Source: Tsukamurella paurometabola (GTDB taxonomy: Bacteria > Actinomycetota > Actinomycetes > Mycobacteriales > Mycobacteriaceae). Taken from it: a DNA stretch of 64,000 nt. The notes under the pieces were generated by a model. The model was not told the DNA's origin. It did no database searches and was given only the letters and a program-made list of their open reading frames with translations. The stretch is taken from assembly GCF_900631615.1 (NCBI RefSeq), contig NZ_LR131273.1, forward strand, positions 1,612,001 to 1,676,000, in the 5' to 3' direction. Position 1 is the stretch's first letter; each line of letters begins with the position of its first letter. Position numbers and translations under genes: made by a program. Shown piece by piece: positions 60,120 through 64,000 of the stretch.

Positions 60120-61010
60120 TCATCGCGGCGACGCACCGTCGCCCAGCGACGCGTACGACTCCTTGACGAACCGCAGGTGCGACCACGTCTCCACGCCGCC
60201 GACCGCCGGCCGGGACCGCACCGCGTCGACCGTCGCCGCGAGAGCCGACGCCGACGGTCCGCGGACCGTCGCGAGGAGGTCGAAGGAGCCGACGGTGCGG
60301 GCGAGGAAGCTCACCCCGCCGATGGCCGCGACGTCCTGCGCGGCGTCGCGGGCGGACCCGCGGACGTGGATCCCCATGCCGATCGCATGCTCCGAGCCGC
60401 GGCTCACGATCGGGCCGATCCGCACCACGGAGCCCTCGACCAGGCGGAGGACCCGGCGCCGCGCCGCGGCCGCCGAGACCCCGGCCGCTGCGGCGAGCCG
60501 CACGTACGACGCCCGGCCGTCGCGCTCGAGGACCTGCAGGAGCGCGACGTCGGTCGCGTCGAGGTGCACCGAGGCCGCGCCGACGGGGCCGACGGCGTCG
60601 CGGAGCACCTCGCGGTACGCCAGGGTCTCGGCCCGCGCCACGGCGGGGAGGCCACGGAGGCGGGCCAGGACGGCGTCCACGGCATCGCCCGACCCGGTGC
60701 GGATCTCGGCGGCCACGGCGAACCGGCCGGTGGTGATCGACACGTAGACCACCTCCGGGAGGGCGGCGACCGCCTCCGCGACGGGCGCGGCGGCACCGTC
60801 GACCTCGATGCGGGCGTAGCAGACGCTGCCCCGCCCGAGGACCGACGGATGCACGACGCCCTGCACGGTGAACGCCCCGGAATCGAGGAGCCGGCGCATG
60901 CGTGCCGCGACGGTCGCGCGGGTCACGCCCGCGGCGGCGGCGAGCTCGCGGTGGCTCATCCGGCCGTCCTCGCCGAGCAGTGCCACCAGGGCCCGGTCGA
61001 CCTCGTCCAC
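60120..61010 (-). CDS. Lrp/AsnC-family regulator with two tandem repeats
   Basis: 296 residues. Two complete units are present, each a helix-turn-helix (RMSHRELAAAAGVTRATVAARMRRL and ASYVRLAAAAGVSAAAARRRVLRL) and an effector domain (VYVSITTGRFAVAAEIR; LARTVGSFDLLATVRG). Tandem Lrp proteins occur in actinobacteria. The GTG at 61010 with GGGAGGAATCC upstream was chosen. It is divergent from the next genes, so it may regulate the permease operon. Confidence 0.85.
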   Translation of the reverse strand: MDEVDRALVALLGEDGRMSHRELAAAAGVTRATVAARMRRLLDSGAFTVQGVVHPSVLGRGSVCYARIEVDGAAAPVAEAVAALPEVVYVSITTGRFAVAAEIRTGSGDAVDAVLARLRGLPAVARAETLAYREVLRDAVGPVGAASVHLDATDVALLQVLERDGRASYVRLAAAAGVSAAAARRRVLRLVEGSVVRIGPIVSRGSEHAIGMGIHVRGSARDAAQDVAAIGGVSFLARTVGSFDLLATVRGPSASALAATVDAVRSRPAVGGVETWSHLRFVKESYASLGDGASPR

Positions 61011-61232
61011 GGATTCCTCCCGAAGTTCGTCCGTCGCGTGTTCGGGACGAATCGCTGTACCGATGATGCAGTACAGGCGCGCCGAATGCACCGATCGGGG
61101 CGCATCGGCCTCGCGGAGTGCGCAGTTCGTTCGCCCGCCGGTTCTCCGGCGTCCCGAACTGCTTGCGAGCGGCTGTGATCGGCCTTACAGTTGGCCGACC
61201 CGGAGCGGGAGAACCGCAGGTCAGGAGACGGA

Positions 61233-61628
61233 ATGCAGCACACGATCCCCGAGGGCGAGGTGTTCGCGGCGGCAGATCGCATCATCGAGGCCTTCGCCGC
61301 GACGAACACCGAGGGCTACTTCGCGGGCTTCCACCCGGCGGCGACCTTCGTCTTCCACACCGAGCCCCGGACGCTCGCCGACCGCGCCGAGTACGAGCGG
61401 CTCTGGGCGGGCTGGGTCGACTCCGGCTGGCGCGTGCTCTCGTGCGAGAGCACCGAGCGCGTCGTGACGGCAGTCGGCGCCACCGCCGTCTTCAGCCACG
61501 CGGTGCGCACCATGACGCAGGACGGCGACGGCACCCGCACCGAGACGCGCGAGCGGGAGTCGATCGTCTTCGCCGCGACGCCCGACGGTGCTCTCGTCGC
61601 CGTCCACGAGCATCTCTCGGCCGCCTGA
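61233..61628 (+). CDS. SnoaL/NTF2-like protein
   Basis: 131 residues. The cone-like alpha+beta pattern of the NTF2 fold is visible (AAADRIIEAFAATNTEGYFAGFHPAATFVFHTEP, YERLWAGWVDSGWRVLSCES, AVFSHAVRTMTQDGDGTRTETRERESIVF). Such proteins are small enzymes or binding proteins. AGGAG precedes the ATG. Its stop overlaps the permease start (TGATG), so the two genes are an operon. Confidence 0.75.
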   Translation: MQHTIPEGEVFAAADRIIEAFAATNTEGYFAGFHPAATFVFHTEPRTLADRAEYERLWAGWVDSGWRVLSCESTERVVTAVGATAVFSHAVRTMTQDGDGTRTETRERESIVFAATPDGALVAVHEHLSAA

Positions 61629-62977
61629 TGCTGCGCTACTACCGCCGCCTCGACGCGCACCTGCACGCCGCCGCCGACGACGGCACGCCCGTGCGCGGGG
61701 AGCTCAGCGGCCGGCGGATCTTCGCGATCTGGCTCGCCGCCAACCTCGTGGTGACCACCATGCTGACCGGCACGCTGTTCGTACCGTCGGTCTCACTGAG
61801 CAACGCGCTGGTCCTGATCCTGGCCGGCACCGTGGTCGGGGCACTCGTCCTGGTCGCCGTCGGCAACGTGGGCACCCGCACGGGGCTCCCCACGATGGCC
61901 CTCACCCGCGCGTCGTTCGGGGTGCGCGGCAGCCGGATTCCGGTGGCCGCCAACATCGCCGTGCTCATGGGGTGGAGCTGGGTCCAGGCGATGCTCGCCG
62001 GCGTCACCGTCGACTACGTGGTCGAGCAGCAGACCGGGTACTCGAATCCGGCCCTGTTCTCGGTGCTGTGCGAGGTGGTCGTCGTGGCGCTCGCCGTCTT
62101 CGGCCACACCGGCATCGCCAAGGTGGAACCGATTCTGGCCGTGGTGATCCTGGCGATCATGGCCTACCTGTTCGTCGACATGTTCGGCGACGGTTCCGCC
62201 CGCCTGAACGCCCTGCCCCGCGACCCCGAGGGTCTCAGCGGCCTCGGCATCTTCGACATCGTCGTCGCCACCGCGATCTCGTGGACGGTGCTCTCGGCCG
62301 ATATCAACCGCTTCGCGCGCAGCGAGCGCGGTGGCGTGATCGGCTCCGGGCTCGGCTACGTCGCTTCGACGGTGGCCGCAATGGCGCTGGGCGCCACAGC
62401 GATCGCGTGGCTGCTCGCGAACGGCAAGGACGCCCCGCCCTTCGATCCGACGGTGATCGTGGCGGAGTTCGGCGTGCCCCTCGCCGGCGTCGTGTTCTTC
62501 TCCGTCATGGCGACCAACTCGATGGCGGTGTACGGCATGGTCACCTCGCTGGTGAACGCCGAGCCCGGCCGCATCCGATTCCTACCCGCCGCACTGGGAC
62601 TCGGCGTGATCTCCATCGCGGGATCGGCGTGGCTGGCGCTGCTGGACAAGTTCACGTCGTTCCTCACGGCGATCGGGATCGTCTTCATCCCCGTCTTCGC
62701 GATCATCGTCGTGGACTTCTACGTGCTGCGACGCGGCCGGTACGCCGCGTCGCCGGCAGAGGCCGGTTCGCGCGACTACTGGTACCGCGGCGGGTGGAAC
62801 CCGGTGGCGGTGGCGGTGTGGATCGTGGGCGTGGGTTTCTCGTCCGCCGTCACGTACCTGTGGGTGAGCCCGATCGGCGCCACGGTTCCGACCTTCCTCG
62901 TGAGCGCGGGCCTGTACTGGGCCGCGAGCGCCGCCGTCCGGGGCCGGTCCGCGACGGCGGATCTCGTCGCGCGCTAG
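61628..62977 (+). CDS. NCS1-family purine/cytosine permease
   Basis: 449 residues with about twelve membrane helices. The family regions PTMALTRASFGVRGSRIPVAANIAVLMGWSWVQAML and ATAISWTVLSADINRFAR are clear. It imports purines, cytosine or related compounds with sodium or protons. It follows an NTF2-like gene that may act on the imported compound. The divergent Lrp-type regulator may control both. Confidence 0.88.
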   Translation: MLRYYRRLDAHLHAAADDGTPVRGELSGRRIFAIWLAANLVVTTMLTGTLFVPSVSLSNALVLILAGTVVGALVLVAVGNVGTRTGLPTMALTRASFGVRGSRIPVAANIAVLMGWSWVQAMLAGVTVDYVVEQQTGYSNPALFSVLCEVVVVALAVFGHTGIAKVEPILAVVILAIMAYLFVDMFGDGSARLNALPRDPEGLSGLGIFDIVVATAISWTVLSADINRFARSERGGVIGSGLGYVASTVAAMALGATAIAWLLANGKDAPPFDPTVIVAEFGVPLAGVVFFSVMATNSMAVYGMVTSLVNAEPGRIRFLPAALGLGVISIAGSAWLALLDKFTSFLTAIGIVFIPVFAIIVVDFYVLRRGRYAASPAEAGSRDYWYRGGWNPVAVAVWIVGVGFSSAVTYLWVSPIGATVPTFLVSAGLYWAASAAVRGRSATADLVAR

Positions 62978-62992
62978 GCGGACGAGGGCGGA

Positions 62993-63562
62993 TCAGTCGC
63001 CCTCGGGCGGGCCGCCGAGGGCGCCGTCGGTGAAGGTGCGGAACGCGAAGGCGAGCGTGTCCAGCGACTGCAACGTGCCGCTCTCGTAGCCCACCAGCAG
63101 GTACAGCGCGGTGGTCGCGTACTTCTCGGCGAGCTCGCGATCACCGATCACCTCGGTGTAGGTCTCCGCGATCACGTCCCGCCGCTCGAGGTCGACCTCG
63201 GCCTGGTGCCGCGCGACCTCGGGGTCGTGCGCCGCCCACACGCGGATCGCCGCCTCGGTGGCGTGCGGCAGCGTCATGCCCACGTCGATGAGCGACATCA
63301 GTCGGTCGTACGCATCGGGTACCTGACGGGCGGCCTCGATCAGCCGGTCGCTCTTGGTCTGCCGCCAGTACTCGATCAGCGCCGACGTGAACTCGGGCCA
63401 GCTCGGATAGGCGTGGTAGAAGCTCCCGGTCGACGATCCGGCCTGCTCGCACACCGCCGCGAGTTTGAGCGCCGCGTGCCCCCGGTCGGCCAGCACCGCC
63501 AGCCCGGCCTCCAGGAACCGCAGCTGGACGTAGCGCGACGGGCTGGAGCGGGCGGGCGGCAT
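62993..63562 (-). CDS. TetR-family transcriptional regulator
   Basis: 189 residues. The N-terminal helix-turn-helix is FLEAGLAVLADRGHAALKLAAVCEQAGSSTGSFYHAYPSWPEF. The C-terminal ligand-binding part is all helical. The ATG at 63562 was chosen; upstream residues are not coding. It is convergent with the permease operon and divergent from the membrane gene at 63611. Target unknown. Confidence 0.85.
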   Translation of the reverse strand: MPPARSSPSRYVQLRFLEAGLAVLADRGHAALKLAAVCEQAGSSTGSFYHAYPSWPEFTSALIEYWRQTKSDRLIEAARQVPDAYDRLMSLIDVGMTLPHATEAAIRVWAAHDPEVARHQAEVDLERRDVIAETYTEVIGDRELAEKYATTALYLLVGYESGTLQSLDTLAFAFRTFTDGALGGPPEGD

Positions 63563-63610
63563 GCGGCGATGGTATCCGCCGCGCGAGCGGCACCGTGGAA
63601 AGCTGGCCGC

Positions 63611-64000
63611 ATGCGACGTTCGGTGCTGGTCCCCCTCCTCGAAACGGTGCTCACGCTCCTGGGCCTGGTCTGGCTCGCCGCGGTGCTGCTGTTCGGCCGT
63701 GCCGCCGTGCCGCTGCTGATCGTGTGGAACGTGGCCGCCGTGGCCTACGTGGTGGCCGGCTGGTTCCTGCTGCGCCGCCGGATCCCCGCCGGCGAGGACG
63801 ATCCGGATCTGGTGGCGGCGCCGCGCTGGCAGACCACGCTCTTCGCCGCGGTGGTCAGCGGCTCGGGTCTGGTGGGTGGCCTGCTCATGATCGCCACCCG
63901 CGGCGACGAGCCGGACCCGGCCCTCCAGCCCGTCGCCGCCGCCACCGTCCTCCTGTCCTGGCTCCTCCTGCACACCGCGTTCGCGCAGATCTACGCCCGC
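63611..64000 (+). CDS. DUF1345-type membrane protein, N-terminal fragment
   Basis: 130 residues are visible with no stop, so the gene runs past the window edge. Four hydrophobic segments are present (about 5-25, 28-52, 70-92, 105-125). The last part, SWLLLHTAFAQIYAR, matches the signature of DUF1345 inner-membrane proteins. It is divergent from the TetR-type gene by 48 bp. Function unknown. Confidence 0.7.
   Translation, partial: MRRSVLVPLLETVLTLLGLVWLAAVLLFGRAAVPLLIVWNVAAVAYVVAGWFLLRRRIPAGEDDPDLVAAPRWQTTLFAAVVSGSGLVGGLLMIATRGDEPDPALQPVAAATVLLSWLLLHTAFAQIYAR

Noticed and set aside
1-64000. tRNA or rRNA genes
   Set aside because: No tRNA cloverleaf or rRNA segment was noticed while reading either strand; a covariance-model search would settle it.

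Overview
The window is high-GC actinobacterial DNA, probably from a mycolic-acid-containing member of the Mycobacteriales (Tsukamurella-, Gordonia- or Dietzia-like; the genus is inference). Reasons are an mce/yrbE lipid-import operon, the rpsF-ssb-rpsR-rplI-dnaB block that lies near the origin in mycobacteria, a RipA-type NlpC/P60 protein, and arsenate reductases of the mycothiol-dependent type. Both ends of the window are ordinary chromosome: mce/yrbE, ribosomal genes and dnaB on the left (1-6217), and DinB-like, Lrp, NTF2-like, NCS1 permease, TetR and DUF1345 genes on the right (59367-64000).

Everything between (about 6228-59360, 53 kb) reads as one Tn7-like transposon. The outermost 11 bases are an exact inverted repeat (TGTAGGGTCCC), and both ends carry TGGCG at the same offset (base 20), followed by further TGGC-type repeats. 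The left end starts 11 bp after the dnaB stop and is followed at once by tnsA-, tnsB-, tnsC- and tniQ-like genes in an overlapping operon. This matches Tn7 sitting behind glmS, so dnaB is a candidate attachment gene. No 5-bp target duplication is visible.

The cargo is in blocks: (1) a TGT-like zinc protein with an unknown partner and an AbrB-like regulator, 13.3-15.4 kb; (2) ArsR plus CadI/ArsI, 15.7-16.6 kb; (3) a mercury block merA-merB-membrane protein with divergent merR, 16.8-19.8 kb; (4) an arsenic operon arsR-acr3-arsC-arsC-flavoprotein-arsN, 19.9-24.6 kb; (5) a cadmium block with a P1B ATPase, cmtR, a methyltransferase, a nucleotidyl cyclase fused to a YHS/TRASH-like domain, and cadD, 26.2-30.7 kb; (6) small unknown and decayed genes, 30.9-32.7 kb; (7) a copper block of MFS, His-rich protein, csoR and YHS protein divergent from copZ-copA, with a CsoR-type operator array, 32.8-38.7 kb; (8) an MFS/PLP-enzyme pair, 38.8-41.2 kb; (9) a two-component system with a Met-rich lipoprotein and a multicopper oxidase, 41.5-45.3 kb; (10) an envelope module, 45.4-59.2 kb.

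The envelope module is the least expected part. It holds two TlpA-like thioredoxins, CcdA, an apolipoprotein N-acyltransferase (lnt), an L,D-transpeptidase lipoprotein, a fused Lgt-like enzyme, a CPLC membrane protein, a BlaR/BlaI-type pair and a RipA-like hydrolase. Six TACTAT/TAGTA dyads of BlaI type precede these transcription units, so they look like one regulon. An IS21-family element (48407-51471, 6-bp duplication GTCACC) has split lnt; removing it restores the reading frame.
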